The notes beneath the pieces are model-generated. The model made no database searches and was not told the origin of the DNA. It was given only the letters and a program-made list of their open reading frames with translations. From positions 62,001 to 126,000 of the forward strand of contig CAKVHW010000003.1 in assembly GCA_934754495.1 (NCBI GenBank): a stretch of 64,000 bases of DNA, given 5' to 3'. Source of the stretch: an uncultured Clostridia bacterium. Lineage in GTDB: Bacteria; Bacillota; Clostridia; Christensenellales; UBA1242. This document shows positions 46,551-54,909 of the stretch, piece by piece (positions within the stretch are counted from its first letter, which is position 1; each line of letters starts with the position of its first letter). The translations under genes were made by a program, and so were the position numbers.

Positions 46551-46919
46551 ATGATTAATAAAGTTGATAAAAATGCTAACAGATTAGTTAGAGCAAAACG
46601 TGTTAGAAAAAATCTTGCCGGCACAAGTGAAAGACCAAGACTTTGTGTGTTTAAAAGTTTAAATCACATTTATGCACAAGTTATTGACGATGTTAAAGGT
46701 GTTACTATTGCAAGTGCTTCTACTTTAACAAAAACTGTTGCAAGCAAACTTGAAGGAAAAACAAAACAGGAAGCTGCTTTTATGGTAGGTGAGGCTGTTG
46801 CTAAAAACGCTATGAAAAAAGGTGTTAAAACTGTTGTATTTGATAGAGCAGGAAACATTTACACTGGTAGAGTTAAAGCTGTAGCTGAAGGCGCTAGAAA
46901 AGCTGGCTTAGAGTTTTAA
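46551..46919 (+). CDS. rplR: Ribosomal protein L18
   Basis: This 122-aa protein has 'RPRLCVFKSLNHIYAQVIDD' and 'VVFDRAGNIYTGRVKAVAEG'. It binds 5S rRNA together with L5. An AGGAGGTAAG site is close upstream. Confidence 0.97.
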   Translation: MINKVDKNANRLVRAKRVRKNLAGTSERPRLCVFKSLNHIYAQVIDDVKGVTIASASTLTKTVASKLEGKTKQEAAFMVGEAVAKNAMKKGVKTVVFDRAGNIYTGRVKAVAEGARKAGLEF

Positions 46920-46930
46920 GGGGTGGTTAT

Positions 46931-47470
46931 ATGCAAAAAGACGATAGAAAACCAAACGTAAAAGAAAGACCAAACAGACATGCTGTTAAAGAAGTTGACC
47001 CTATTGGAAGCAAACTTGTAGCAGTAAATAGAGTTACTAAAGTTGTTAAGGGTGGTAGAACTATGAGATTTGCTGCTCTAGTTGTTGCTGGTGATGGCGC
47101 AGGTAGAGTAGGCGTTGGCTCTGGTAAAGCAGCCGAAGTTCCTAATGCTATTGATAAAGCAACTTTAGCAGCTAAACGCAACCTAGTTAAGGTTGCACTT
47201 GAAGGTACAACAATCCCTCACGAAGTTATCGGTAGATATGGCAAGAGTGTTGTTAAACTTATGCCAAGTAAAGAAGGTACTGGTATCATCGCTGGCGGAT
47301 CAGTTCGTCCAGTAGTTGAACTATGCGGTATTAAAGATATCACAGCTAAGGCTTATGGTTCTAGAAACTGCATCAACGTAGTTAAAGCAACAATTAACGG
47401 CTTAGCTTCTTTAAGAACTAAAGAAGAAATTGCTTCATTAAGAGGCAAAGCTGTTGAGGAAATTAGGTAG
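46931..47470 (+). CDS. rpsE: Ribosomal protein S5
   Basis: This 179-aa protein has 'VNRVTKVVKGGRTMRFAALV' (dsRBD-like domain) and 'VGVGSGKAAEVPNAIDKA'. It has roles in mRNA unwinding and accuracy. The length is slightly above the usual 165, mostly from a charged N-terminus. A GGGGTGG site precedes the ATG. Confidence 0.97.
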   Translation: MQKDDRKPNVKERPNRHAVKEVDPIGSKLVAVNRVTKVVKGGRTMRFAALVVAGDGAGRVGVGSGKAAEVPNAIDKATLAAKRNLVKVALEGTTIPHEVIGRYGKSVVKLMPSKEGTGIIAGGSVRPVVELCGIKDITAKAYGSRNCINVVKATINGLASLRTKEEIASLRGKAVEEIR

Positions 47471-47481
47471 GAGGATTTATC

Positions 47482-47979
47482 ATGGCAGAAGTTAAGAAAA
47501 CAACAACTAAAAAGACATCTGAAGTTAAAACTACTACTAAATCTACAACTAAAGCTGCTGCAACAAAAACTGTTGCAAAAACAGCTACTAAGAAAGTAGA
47601 AAAACCTGCTACAACTAAAGCAGAACCTGCTAAAAAGGCTACTGTAGCTAAGAAAGCTCCAGCTGTTAAGAAAGCTCCAGCTGTTAAGAAAACTCCAGCT
47701 GTTAAGAAGGCTCCAGCTGTTAAGAAAGCAGAAGCTGTTGAAGTTAAAACAGAAGAAGTAAAGGCTCCAGCTAAAAAGCCTGTTGCTAAAAAAGTTGGCA
47801 AGCAAATTAAGGTAACCCTAGTAAAAAGTACTATTGGTTATGACAAAAAACAAGCAAAAATTGTTAAGGCTCTTGGCCTTGGCAAATTAAATTCTACTCA
47901 CGTTTTACCAGACAATGCATGTGTTAGAGGTATGATTAACAAAATCTCTCACTTGGTAAAAGTGGAAGAATTAAACTAG
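47482..47979 (+). CDS. rpmD: Ribosomal protein L30 with long Lys/Ala/Pro N-terminal extension
   Basis: This 165-aa protein is nearly three times the usual 60. Only residues about 105-165 are L30 ('KQIKVTLVKSTIGYDKKQAK', then 'NACVRGMINKISHLV'). Residues 1-104 are Lys, Ala, Thr, Val and Pro, including the hexapeptide KKAPAV repeated from residue 57 on, encoded by 18-base DNA repeats. Start and ribosome site (AGGAGG, 8 nt) are firm, and no other start lies nearer the L30 core with a good site. The extension is presumably disordered and basic and may bind rRNA or DNA. Confidence 0.93.
   Translation: MAEVKKTTTKKTSEVKTTTKSTTKAAATKTVAKTATKKVEKPATTKAEPAKKATVAKKAPAVKKAPAVKKTPAVKKAPAVKKAEAVEVKTEEVKAPAKKPVAKKVGKQIKVTLVKSTIGYDKKQAKIVKALGLGKLNSTHVLPDNACVRGMINKISHLVKVEELN
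47650..47739 (+). repeat. 18-base tandem repeat in rpmD (KKAPAV units)
   Basis: AAGAAAGCTCCAGCTGTT and variants occur in tandem at 47650, 47668, 47686 and 47704, with a diverged fifth unit at 47722. They encode KKAPAV-type hexapeptides. The close DNA match suggests slippage or recombination and probable length variation. Confidence 0.9.
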
Positions 47980-47988
47980 GAGGATATC

Positions 47989-48435
47989 ATGAAGTTACAT
48001 CAAATTTCTCCTGCAATCAATTCTACAAAAGCACCTAAAAGATTAGGCAGAGGCATTGGTTCTGGAACAGGAAAAACAAGTGGTAAAGGTACCAAGGGAC
48101 AAAACTCTCGTAGCGGTGGTGGTGTTAGACCAGGCTTTGAGGGTGGTCAAATGCCTTTAATTAGAAGATTACCTAGACGTGGCTTTAATAATAAGGATTT
48201 TAAGGCAGAATACAGCATTATTAACGTTTCAGCTTTAAATCAATTTAAGGAAAACACTGTTGTTACAGCTGAACTACTTAAAGAAAAAAATATTATTAAA
48301 AATATCGCCCCTTATGGTTTAAAAGTGTTGGGAAATGGAAACTTAGAAAAAGCATTAACTGTTAAGGCTAATAAATTTTCTGAATCTGCAATACAAAAAA
48401 TCAATAAAGCTGGTGGAAAAGCCGAGGTGTTATAA
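47989..48435 (+). CDS. rplO: Ribosomal protein L15
   Basis: This 148-aa protein has the glycine-rich 'KRLGRGIGSGTGKTSGKGTK' and 'GFEGGQMPLIRRLPRRGFNN'. It is a late 50S assembly protein. Its last base overlaps the secY ATG. Confidence 0.97.
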   Translation: MKLHQISPAINSTKAPKRLGRGIGSGTGKTSGKGTKGQNSRSGGGVRPGFEGGQMPLIRRLPRRGFNNKDFKAEYSIINVSALNQFKENTVVTAELLKEKNIIKNIAPYGLKVLGNGNLEKALTVKANKFSESAIQKINKAGGKAEVL

Positions 48436-49721
48436 TGTTTAAAACTATTGTTAACGCTTTTAAAGTAAAAGAAATTAGAAACAAAATTCTTATCACTTTT
48501 GGGTTGTTATTAATATACCGCTTGGGTTGCTGGCTTCCAGTTCCAGGCATTAATGTTAGTGCTTTTAGTGAAAGCATTGGCGGTCAAGACTTCTTATCAC
48601 TACTAAGTAGTGTAAGTGGTGGTGCTTTGGCCAATGGTGCAATTCTAGCTTTGGGTATTTCGCCTTATATTAGTGCGTCTATTATTATCCAACTTCTTAC
48701 AATCGCTATTCCAAGCCTAGAAAGACTTTCTAAGATGGGTGAAGAAGGTAAGAAGAAAATTTCAGCTTACACTAAAATTTGTGCACTTATATTAGCAATA
48801 GTTCAAGCTGTTGCAATTGTTGTTAGTTATAAATCAGCCCTTAATACACTTACTTTCCCTACATGGATGGTGGGTACTATGGTTGTTTTGATACTAGTAG
48901 CAGGTTCTATGTTTACTTACTGGCTTGGTGACAAGATTACAGCATTAGGCATTGGCAATGGCTTATCATTATTAATCTTCGTAGGTATCTTATCTACAGC
49001 GGCTTCTAGTATGTATTCGGTTATCGTTAACATATTTAAAGGAAGCACCGAAAGTATTTGGGAACTAGTATTATTCCTAGTTGCATTAGTATTTATCTTT
49101 GGTTTCATTGTGTTTATTGACCTAGGCGAACGTAGAATCCCTGTTCAATATGCAAAACAAATTAAGGGTAGAAAAATGTATGGTGGTCAAAACACCAACA
49201 TTCCTATTAGAGTGAATGCTACTGGTGTTATGCCAATCATCTTTGCATCATCAATCATTAGTTTCCCACAACTATTATGCAGTATTTTCTGGCCAAATAG
49301 TAAATTCTATGCTTGGTACTCTCAATGGTTGGGTACTGGTAGTTGGATTTACATTCTATTGACCGGTTTACTAATTACATTCTTTGCATATTTCTGGACT
49401 CAAATCACATTTAATCCTGAAGATATTTCAAAGAGTATTCAACAAAATGGTGGCTTTATTCTTGGTATTCGTCCAGGTAAGCCAACAGCAGATTATTTGA
49501 AGAAAATTTCAAATAGAATTACTTTATTTGGTGCAATTTTCTTGGCTATAATTGCAATTGTTCCAAGTATGATTTTTAAAGCATTAAGTTTCACAGGCGG
49601 ACTTGTTAGCGTATTTAGTGCAACAGGATTACTTATCGTAGTTAGTGTTGCAGTAGAACTTGACAAAGCCCTTGATAGTCAATTGATTATGAGAAACTAT
49701 CGTGGTTTTTTAAATAAATAA
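48435..49721 (+). CDS. secY: Protein translocase subunit SecY
   Basis: This 428-aa protein has ten hydrophobic helices. Signatures: 'RLGCWLPVPGINVSAFSES' near the plug, 'ALGISPYISASIIIQLL' and 'ERRIPVQYAKQIKGRKMYGG' at the ribosome-binding loop. It forms the membrane channel for secreted and membrane proteins, including the large exported proteins of this window. It is coupled to rplO, as is usual for the spc operon, and followed 9 nt later by adk. Confidence 0.98.
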   Translation: MFKTIVNAFKVKEIRNKILITFGLLLIYRLGCWLPVPGINVSAFSESIGGQDFLSLLSSVSGGALANGAILALGISPYISASIIIQLLTIAIPSLERLSKMGEEGKKKISAYTKICALILAIVQAVAIVVSYKSALNTLTFPTWMVGTMVVLILVAGSMFTYWLGDKITALGIGNGLSLLIFVGILSTAASSMYSVIVNIFKGSTESIWELVLFLVALVFIFGFIVFIDLGERRIPVQYAKQIKGRKMYGGQNTNIPIRVNATGVMPIIFASSIISFPQLLCSIFWPNSKFYAWYSQWLGTGSWIYILLTGLLITFFAYFWTQITFNPEDISKSIQQNGGFILGIRPGKPTADYLKKISNRITLFGAIFLAIIAIVPSMIFKALSFTGGLVSVFSATGLLIVVSVAVELDKALDSQLIMRNYRGFLNK

Positions 49722-49730
49722 GGTGGAATA

Positions 49731-50369
49731 ATGAAGATTTGTTTATTAGGTGCACCAGGGTGTGGAAAGGGTACTCAAGCCAAACTTATTAACGAATATT
49801 TTGGCTTGACCCACATAAGCACTGGCGACTTGTTTAGAGAAGCCATTGCAAACAACACTCCTATGGGTCAAGAAGTTAAAAAATATATGTCAAAACTTGT
49901 TCCTGACGAAATTGTTGTTAAACTTTTACTTGAAAGAATAGGGCAAGATGATTGTAAAAATGGATACATCTTAGATGGTTTTCCACGAACAATTAATCAA
50001 GCGGAAATTTTTAGTAAATACAATAATTTAGACGCAGTAATATATTTTGACATTGATTTACAAGAAACACATAATCGAATTGCTAATCGCCGTACTTGTA
50101 AAGAGTGTGGTGAAATACATTCTATTAATAGTGTTGTTAACAACAAGTGCAATAAATGTGGTGGCGAAGTTGCAATTCGTGATGAGGACTTAAAGGCTAA
50201 AGAACGAATTAACACATTTGTAGAACATACATTTCCACTTGTTGAATATTACAAAAACAAAAATTTACTAAAAGTTATTGATACAAACAAATACAAAAAT
50301 CTCGATTTTGAAAATGGCAAAAAAGCAGTTTTTAATGAGATAAAAGAGATTTTAGAAGGCTTAAAATGA
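49731..50369 (+). CDS. adk: Adenylate kinase, zinc-LID type
   Basis: This 212-aa protein has P-loop 'GAPGCGKGTQAK' at 7-18, 'THISTGDLFREA' and 'GYILDGFPRTINQAE'. The LID domain has four Cys in 'RTCKECGEIHS' and 'NKCNKCGGE', the zinc form of Gram-positives. It balances AMP, ADP and ATP. It overlaps map by ATGA, and the order secY-adk-map-infA is classic. Confidence 0.98.
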   Translation: MKICLLGAPGCGKGTQAKLINEYFGLTHISTGDLFREAIANNTPMGQEVKKYMSKLVPDEIVVKLLLERIGQDDCKNGYILDGFPRTINQAEIFSKYNNLDAVIYFDIDLQETHNRIANRRTCKECGEIHSINSVVNNKCNKCGGEVAIRDEDLKAKERINTFVEHTFPLVEYYKNKNLLKVIDTNKYKNLDFENGKKAVFNEIKEILEGLK

Positions 50370-51112
50370 TAAATTATAAGTCAAAAGAAGATCTAGAAAT
50401 TATGAGAATCGCTTGTAAAATTACAGGTGATACACTAAAACTTCTAGAACAACATGTAAAACCTGGAATTAGTACCTTGGAACTCGATAAAATTGCTTTC
50501 GACTTTATTAAAAGTCAAGGTGCTAAGCCGTCTTTTAAAAACTATAATGGATTTCCAGCAAGCATTTGTACATCTATTAACGAAGAAATTGTGCATGGAA
50601 TTCCATCTAAAGACCGTATTTTAAAAGAAGGCGATATTATAAGTCTTGATGTGGGTGCTTGTTATAAAGGATTTCACGGAGATGCTGCTAGAACATTTCC
50701 AGTTGGGAAAATAACACCGCAGAAAAAACGTCTTATTAAAGTTACCGAACAAAGTTTTTTTGAAGGTATTAAAAACATTAAAGCGGGTTGTCATATAGGT
50801 GATATTTCTAGCAAAATCCAAAACTATGTAGAGAAAAAGGGTTATTCAATAGTAAGAGAACTTGTTGGTCACGGTGTTGGTAGACATCTTCACGAAGACC
50901 CAGATGTTCCAAACTATGGTAGATTTGGTGCTGGCTTAAAACTTAATGCCAATGCAACAATTGCAATTGAGCCTATGGTTAATATGGGCGAACGCAACAT
51001 AACCTTCTCAAGTAATGGTTGGACTTGTTGTACCTTAGATGGGCTTCCTGCTGCTCACTACGAAAACACAATTTTAATCACCGAAGATGGTGTTGAAATT
51101 TTAACATTATAG
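50366..51112 (+). CDS. map: Methionine aminopeptidase type I
   Basis: This 248-aa protein removes N-terminal Met from nascent proteins. Metal ligands are visible in 'SLDVGACYKGFHGDAARTF' (two Asp), 'VGHGVGRHLHEDP' (His), 'AIEPMVN' (Glu) and a C-terminal Glu near 'TEDGVEIL'. Full length for the type I enzyme without extension. It overlaps adk. Confidence 0.98.
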   Translation: MINYKSKEDLEIMRIACKITGDTLKLLEQHVKPGISTLELDKIAFDFIKSQGAKPSFKNYNGFPASICTSINEEIVHGIPSKDRILKEGDIISLDVGACYKGFHGDAARTFPVGKITPQKKRLIKVTEQSFFEGIKNIKAGCHIGDISSKIQNYVEKKGYSIVRELVGHGVGRHLHEDPDVPNYGRFGAGLKLNANATIAIEPMVNMGERNITFSSNGWTCCTLDGLPAAHYENTILITEDGVEILTL

Positions 51113-51119
51113 GAGCAAT

Positions 51120-51395
51120 ATGGATTTTAAGAAAGGTGACCTAGTTATGGCTGTTAACGGCAGGGAAAAAGGTGAGTACTTTGTAATAAAAGATATTACA
51201 GGAAATATCGCACTGCTTGTTAATGGTAAATCACGAACCCTAAACAACCCCAAGCCTAAGAATTTAAAACATATTAAGTTTTGTAAAAATTTAAATTTAG
51301 ACTTTAAATTTGTTCACGATTGTGATATAATACATAATATCAATATGTTTAAATGTGGGTTTAATAATAAAGTGGAGGAAATAAAACGTGGCTAA
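51120..51395 (+). CDS. KOW-domain RNA-binding protein (L14e-like)
   Basis: This 91-aa protein opens with a KOW-type motif at about 4-40 ('KKGDLVMAVNGREKGEYFVI'). Genes of this kind lie between map and infA in many Clostridia; the protein is annotated as KOW/L14e-like, with unknown role in translation. The C-terminal half (about 45-91) has no match I recognise and includes several Cys. It overlaps infA by 8 nt, with the infA ribosome site inside it. Confidence 0.8.
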   Translation: MDFKKGDLVMAVNGREKGEYFVIKDITGNIALLVNGKSRTLNNPKPKNLKHIKFCKNLNLDFKFVHDCDIIHNINMFKCGFNNKVEEIKRG

Positions 51396-51609
51396 ACAAG
51401 ATGTCATTGAAACAGAAGGCGTCGTTGTTGAAGTATTAAGAAACGCTATGTTTAAGGTAAAACTTACTAATGGTTTTATTATTACAGCATATCTTTCGGG
51501 AAAACTTCACTTAAACAACATTAGAATTTTGGCCGGTGACCAAGTAAAAATTGAAATGTCATTGTACGATTTAACAAAAGGTCGCATTATATGGCGAATG
51601 AAAAAATAA
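51388..51609 (+). CDS. infA: Translation initiation factor IF-1
   Basis: This 73-aa OB-fold protein begins with GTG (51388), preceded 9 nt by GGAGGAA. It has 'EGVVVEVLRNAMFKVKLTNG', 'AYLSGKLHLNNIRILAGDQV' and 'GRIIWRMK', close to the family consensus. It occupies the ribosomal A site during initiation. The standard length starts MAKQDVIETEG. Confidence 0.97.
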   Translation: MAKQDVIETEGVVVEVLRNAMFKVKLTNGFIITAYLSGKLHLNNIRILAGDQVKIEMSLYDLTKGRIIWRMKK

Positions 51610-51619
51610 GGAGTTAATT

Positions 51620-51736
51620 ATGAAAGTTAGACCATCTGTTAAAAAAATGTGTGATAGCTGTAAGGTAATTAAACGTGACGGCAAGGTTATGGTTATTTGC
51701 CCTAAAAACCCTAAGCACAAACAAAGACAAGGCTAA
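51620..51736 (+). CDS. rpmJ: Ribosomal protein L36
   Basis: This 38-aa protein begins 'MKVRPSVKKMCDSCKVIKRD' and carries the zinc-ribbon ligands C11, C14, C27 and H33. It is the smallest ribosomal protein and follows infA by 10 nt with an AGGAG site. The zinc form agrees with the zinc-type S14 and S4 nearby. Confidence 0.97.
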   Translation: MKVRPSVKKMCDSCKVIKRDGKVMVICPKNPKHKQRQG

Positions 51737-51768
51737 TTTAATGTTAGTCTTATAACTTTAAAAAAAAT

Positions 51769-51812
51769 CGCAAGGTAAGGCGGCTGTATGTTAATTCATA
51801 TCTTACTTCGCG
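51769..51812 (+). promoter_or_regulatory. Conserved-looking hairpin between rpmJ and rpsM
   Basis: CGCAAGGTAAG (51769-51779) pairs with CTTACTTCGCG (51802-51812), eleven positions with one mismatch and one G-U, around a 22-nt loop. It is followed by AT-rich DNA and the rpsM site. It could be a regulatory leader or an RNA-processing stem for the alpha operon; it lacks a good T run for termination. Confidence 0.4.
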
Positions 51813-51851
51813 TTTAAAATATATTTTATAATTTATTTATGGAGGAATAAA

Positions 51852-52232
51852 ATGGCTCGTATTGCTGGTATTGATTTACCAAGAGAAAAAAGAGTAGAAA
51901 TTGGCTTAACATATATCTACGGTATTGGTAAACAAACATCAAACCAAATTTTAAAAGCAACAAAAGTTAATCCAGACACTCGTGTTAAGGATTTAACAGA
52001 AGACGAAATCGCAGCTATCAGAACTTATATTGAAAAGCACTGTGTAGTTGAAGGCGATTTACAAAGAGAAGTTTCTCTAAACATTAAGAGACTTCAAGAA
52101 ATTGGTTGCTACCGCGGAATTAGACATAGAAAGAATTTGCCTGTTCGTGGTCAAAACACTAAACAAAATGCAAGAACTAGAAAAGGCCCTAAGAAAACAG
52201 TTTCTAAGAGCAAAAAGGATAAAAATAAATAG
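51852..52232 (+). CDS. rpsM: Ribosomal protein S13
   Basis: This 126-aa protein has 'MARIAGIDLPREKRVEIGLT', 'YIYGIGKQTSNQIL' and 'RGIRHRKNLPVRGQNTKQNA'. It forms an intersubunit bridge in the 30S head. The C-terminus is Lys-rich. A GGAGG site precedes the ATG. It is the first gene after the rpmJ hairpin. Confidence 0.98.
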   Translation: MARIAGIDLPREKRVEIGLTYIYGIGKQTSNQILKATKVNPDTRVKDLTEDEIAAIRTYIEKHCVVEGDLQREVSLNIKRLQEIGCYRGIRHRKNLPVRGQNTKQNARTRKGPKKTVSKSKKDKNK

Positions 52233-52250
52233 TAATAAGGAGTTATAAAA

Positions 52251-52649
52251 ATGGCTGGTGCAAGTAAAGCAAAAACAACTAAAAAGAAAAAAGTCACCAA
52301 AAATTTAGATAAGGGTAAAGTATATATCCAATCGTCTTTCAATAACACGATTGTTACTGTTACCGATGATGCAGGTAATGCTGTATCTCAATCTAGTGCT
52401 GGTGCATTAGGTTTAAGTGGTTCAAGAAAAAGTACACCATTTGCAGCACAACAAGCAAGTGAAATTGCTTGTAAGAAGGCAAGAGAACAAGGCATTAAGA
52501 GTGTTGAAGTTTTCGTTAAAGGTCCAGGTAATGGCCGTGAAACTGCTATCCGTGCTATTCAAACAGCAGGTATTGATATTACATTAATTAAAGATGTATC
52601 ACCAATCCCTCACAATGGCTGTCGTCCACCAAAACGCAGAAGAATATAA
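52251..52649 (+). CDS. rpsK: Ribosomal protein S11
   Basis: This 132-aa protein has 'VYIQSSFNNTIVTVTDDAGN' and 'VSPIPHNGCRPPKRRRI' at the C-terminus, both diagnostic. It lies on the 30S platform near the mRNA exit. The N-terminal 20 residues are Lys-rich. An AAGGAG site precedes the ATG. Confidence 0.98.
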   Translation: MAGASKAKTTKKKKVTKNLDKGKVYIQSSFNNTIVTVTDDAGNAVSQSSAGALGLSGSRKSTPFAAQQASEIACKKAREQGIKSVEVFVKGPGNGRETAIRAIQTAGIDITLIKDVSPIPHNGCRPPKRRRI

Positions 52650-52667
52650 TAAGGAGAATGTAAAACT

Positions 52668-53288
52668 ATGGCAAAATATACAGGTGCTGATTGCAAGCTT
52701 TGTCGTCGTGAAGGATGCAAATTGTTTTTGAAAGGTGAAAGATGCCTTACAAGCAAATGTGCATTCGAAAGAAGACCTAGTGTTCCTGGCGTTCATGGAG
52801 CAGCTAGAAAGAAACAAACTGAATATAGCTTACAATTACGTGAAAAACAAAAAGTTAAAAGAGCATATGGTTTGCTTGAAAAACAATTTAAGAAATACTA
52901 CGATACTGCTAACAACATGAAGGGTATCGTTGGTGAAAATATGTTGTCACTACTAGAAAGAAGACTTGACAATGTTGTTTACCGTATGGGTATTGGCGTA
53001 AGCCGTGCTAAGGCTCGTCAAATAGTAAATCATGGTCACATTATGGTTAATGGAGTTAATGTTAATATTCCTTCATACCAAGTTAAAGTTGGCGATGTAA
53101 TCACTATTAAAGAAAGCAAACAAGACAAAGAAATGTTCAAAGAACTTAAAGATGTTAAAATTGTTACACCAAAATGGTTAGAGTTTAACCCTGCTAAGTT
53201 GACTGGAAAGGTTGTTGCACTTCCACAAAGAGATGACATTGACCTAAGCATCCAAGAACACTTAATCATAGAGTTGTACTCAAAATAA
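52668..53288 (+). CDS. rpsD: Ribosomal protein S4, zinc-binding form
   Basis: This 206-aa protein has N-terminal cysteines C9, C12, C26 and C31 (the C+ form), the body 'MLSLLERRLDNVVYRMGIGV' and the S4 RNA-binding motif 'NHGHIMVNGVNVNIPSYQVK'. It is a primary 16S rRNA binder and can repress its own operon. It is followed by two small hairpins before rpoA. Confidence 0.98.
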   Translation: MAKYTGADCKLCRREGCKLFLKGERCLTSKCAFERRPSVPGVHGAARKKQTEYSLQLREKQKVKRAYGLLEKQFKKYYDTANNMKGIVGENMLSLLERRLDNVVYRMGIGVSRAKARQIVNHGHIMVNGVNVNIPSYQVKVGDVITIKESKQDKEMFKELKDVKIVTPKWLEFNPAKLTGKVVALPQRDDIDLSIQEHLIIELYSK

Positions 53289-53292
53289 TAAG

Positions 53293-53341
53293 AATTAGTG
53301 CAGTACTAATTTATATGAAAAGTTTAGATTTTCATAAAAAA
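53293..53341 (+). promoter_or_regulatory. Two small hairpins between rpsD and rpoA
   Basis: AATTAGT / ACTAATT (53293-53311) and ATGAAAA / TTTTCAT (53316-53335), the second followed by A-rich sequence. They are not strong terminators; an RNA-processing or attenuation role for rpoA is possible. Confidence 0.3.
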
Positions 53342-53367
53342 ATCATTATAAAGTGAGGAATTTTCGT

Positions 53368-54321
53368 ATGATAGAAATCGAAAAGCCAAAGATTACTTGT
53401 GAAGAAACAGACAACGGTTGTTTTGCAAGGTTTATAGTAGAACCTCTTGATAGAGGATTCGGTATTACCCTTGGAAACTGCTTAAGAAGAGTTCTACTTT
53501 CAGCACTTCCTGGTGCTGCTCCAATAGGAATTAAAATTAGCGGTGTTCAACACGAGTTCTCAACCATTAAAGGTGTTATTGAAGATGTTGTTGATATTGT
53601 GCTAAACATTAAGAGTTTGGCTGTAAAAACCTTTGAAACAAGCAAAGATTTCACAACAATACTACGCATTAATAAGTATGGTGCAGGCGAAGTTACTGCT
53701 AAGGATTTCGAACCTAATGATCAAGTAGAAATTCTTAACCCAGATCTTCACATTTGCACTCTAGATGATGGTGCTAAATTCGAACTTGAAGTTTATGTTG
53801 GCAGAGGCAGAGGATATGTTCCTGCAGAACAAAACAAGAAAGAAGATTCACCTATTGGTTATATTGCAGTTGATAGTATCTTTACCCCAGTTAAAAAGGT
53901 AAATTACTATGTTCAAAATACTCGTGTTGGTCAAAATATTGACTACGACAAATTAACAATTGAAGTAGAAACCAACGGAACTATGTCTGCTAGAGAAGTT
54001 ATTAGTCTTTCTAGTAAATTGGTTCAAGACCATATTGGATTGTTTGTTGAGCTTGTTGAAAATATGGCTAATATGGATATCCTTGTTAGTCGTGAAGAAG
54101 ACAAACAAACTAAGGTTCTTGAAATGACAATTGAAGATATGGATTTGTCTGTTAGAAGCTACAACTGCTTAAAACGTGCAGGTATTAGTACAGTTGAAGA
54201 CTTAACTAAAAAATCAGAAAGTGATTTAGCAAAAGTTAAGAACTTAGGTAAAAGGTCGCTAGATGAAGTTGCTCAAAAACTTCAAAGTTACGGCTTGTCA
54301 CTAAGAAATGATGAAGAATAA
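53368..54321 (+). CDS. rpoA: RNA polymerase alpha subunit
   Basis: This 317-aa protein has an N-terminal dimerisation domain (about 1-225, 'PLDRGFGITLGNCLRRVLLS') and a C-terminal helix-hairpin-helix domain (about 245-317, 'LDLSVRSYNCLKRAGISTVE') that binds UP elements and activators. ATG 53368 is preferred: GTGAGG lies 9 nt upstream, and the GTG at 53353 overlaps that site. It is coexpressed with rplQ. Confidence 0.98.
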   Translation: MIEIEKPKITCEETDNGCFARFIVEPLDRGFGITLGNCLRRVLLSALPGAAPIGIKISGVQHEFSTIKGVIEDVVDIVLNIKSLAVKTFETSKDFTTILRINKYGAGEVTAKDFEPNDQVEILNPDLHICTLDDGAKFELEVYVGRGRGYVPAEQNKKEDSPIGYIAVDSIFTPVKKVNYYVQNTRVGQNIDYDKLTIEVETNGTMSAREVISLSSKLVQDHIGLFVELVENMANMDILVSREEDKQTKVLEMTIEDMDLSVRSYNCLKRAGISTVEDLTKKSESDLAKVKNLGKRSLDEVAQKLQSYGLSLRNDEE

Positions 54322-54332
54322 GGAGATTTACG

Positions 54333-54839
54333 ATGAGAAAATTAAATAGACCTACAGATGAAAGAATGGCATTAATCAAAAATCAAGCAACAAATCTTCT
54401 TTGGTACGGAAAAATTGAAACAACTTTAGAAAAAGCGAAAGAAGTTCAATCTTATGCTGAAAAAATACTTACTCTAGCTATTAACACTTACACTGATACT
54501 GTTAAAACAGTTAAAGAATCAGTTGATGCTAAGGGTGCTAAAGTTAAACGTGAAGTTGTAAATGACGGCCCTAAGAAACTTGCTGCAAGACGTACAATTA
54601 TGAGCAAAGTATATGACATTCAAGAAGTTAGAGCCCCTAAGGAAAGCAAAGCAAATTTTGTTAAGAGAACAGAAGACATTAAAAATCCTTTAATTGAAAA
54701 GATTTTTAACGTTTATGCTCCTATGTATGCAAAAAGAGCTGAAACTCTAGGAACTAAAGGTGGCTACACAAGAATTGTTAAACTTGGTACTCGTAATGGC
54801 GATTGTGCTGAAATGGCAATTTGTGAATTGGTTAAATAA
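54333..54839 (+). CDS. rplQ: Ribosomal protein L17 with internal insertion
   Basis: This 168-aa protein is longer than the usual 115-130. It has the N-terminal 'IKNQATNLLWYGKIETTLEK' and C-terminal 'KGGYTRIVKLGTRNGDCAEM' signatures. The extra length (about 45-50 residues, roughly 55-105) sits between these. Longer L17 forms occur in several Clostridia, so this is a lineage feature rather than a defect. It closes the superoperon before a strong terminator. Confidence 0.96.
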   Translation: MRKLNRPTDERMALIKNQATNLLWYGKIETTLEKAKEVQSYAEKILTLAINTYTDTVKTVKESVDAKGAKVKREVVNDGPKKLAARRTIMSKVYDIQEVRAPKESKANFVKRTEDIKNPLIEKIFNVYAPMYAKRAETLGTKGGYTRIVKLGTRNGDCAEMAICELVK

Positions 54840-54855
54840 TTAAAAAATAATATAT

Positions 54856-54885
54856 AAAAAAACACGATAATCATCGTGTTTTTTT
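54856..54885. terminator. Bidirectional terminator between rplQ and DUF4363
   Basis: AAAAACACGAT / ATCGTGTTTTT stem with a 4-nt loop and A/T runs on both sides, so it can stop both the ribosomal operon and the leftward DUF4363 operon. Confidence 0.9.
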
Positions 54886-54887
54886 GT

Positions 54888-54909
54888 TTTTGCATAGTAC
54901 TATGCAAAA
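54888..54909. repeat. Palindromic form of the TAGTACTATGCAAA motif
   Basis: This is a perfect 22-base palindrome TTTTGCATAGTACTATGCAAAA. Read on the minus strand it directly follows the DUF4363 stop codon and precedes the terminator, the same order as the T4SS copies. Confidence 0.8.

Noticed and set aside
47650..47739. The 18-base tandem repeats as a CRISPR array
   Set aside because: The repeats are directly adjacent with no spacers and lie in frame in L30.
47353..47805. Overlapping minus-strand frames opposite rpsE/rpmD
   Set aside because: They arise from the repeated KKAPAV codons read in reverse; the ribosomal genes fully explain this DNA.
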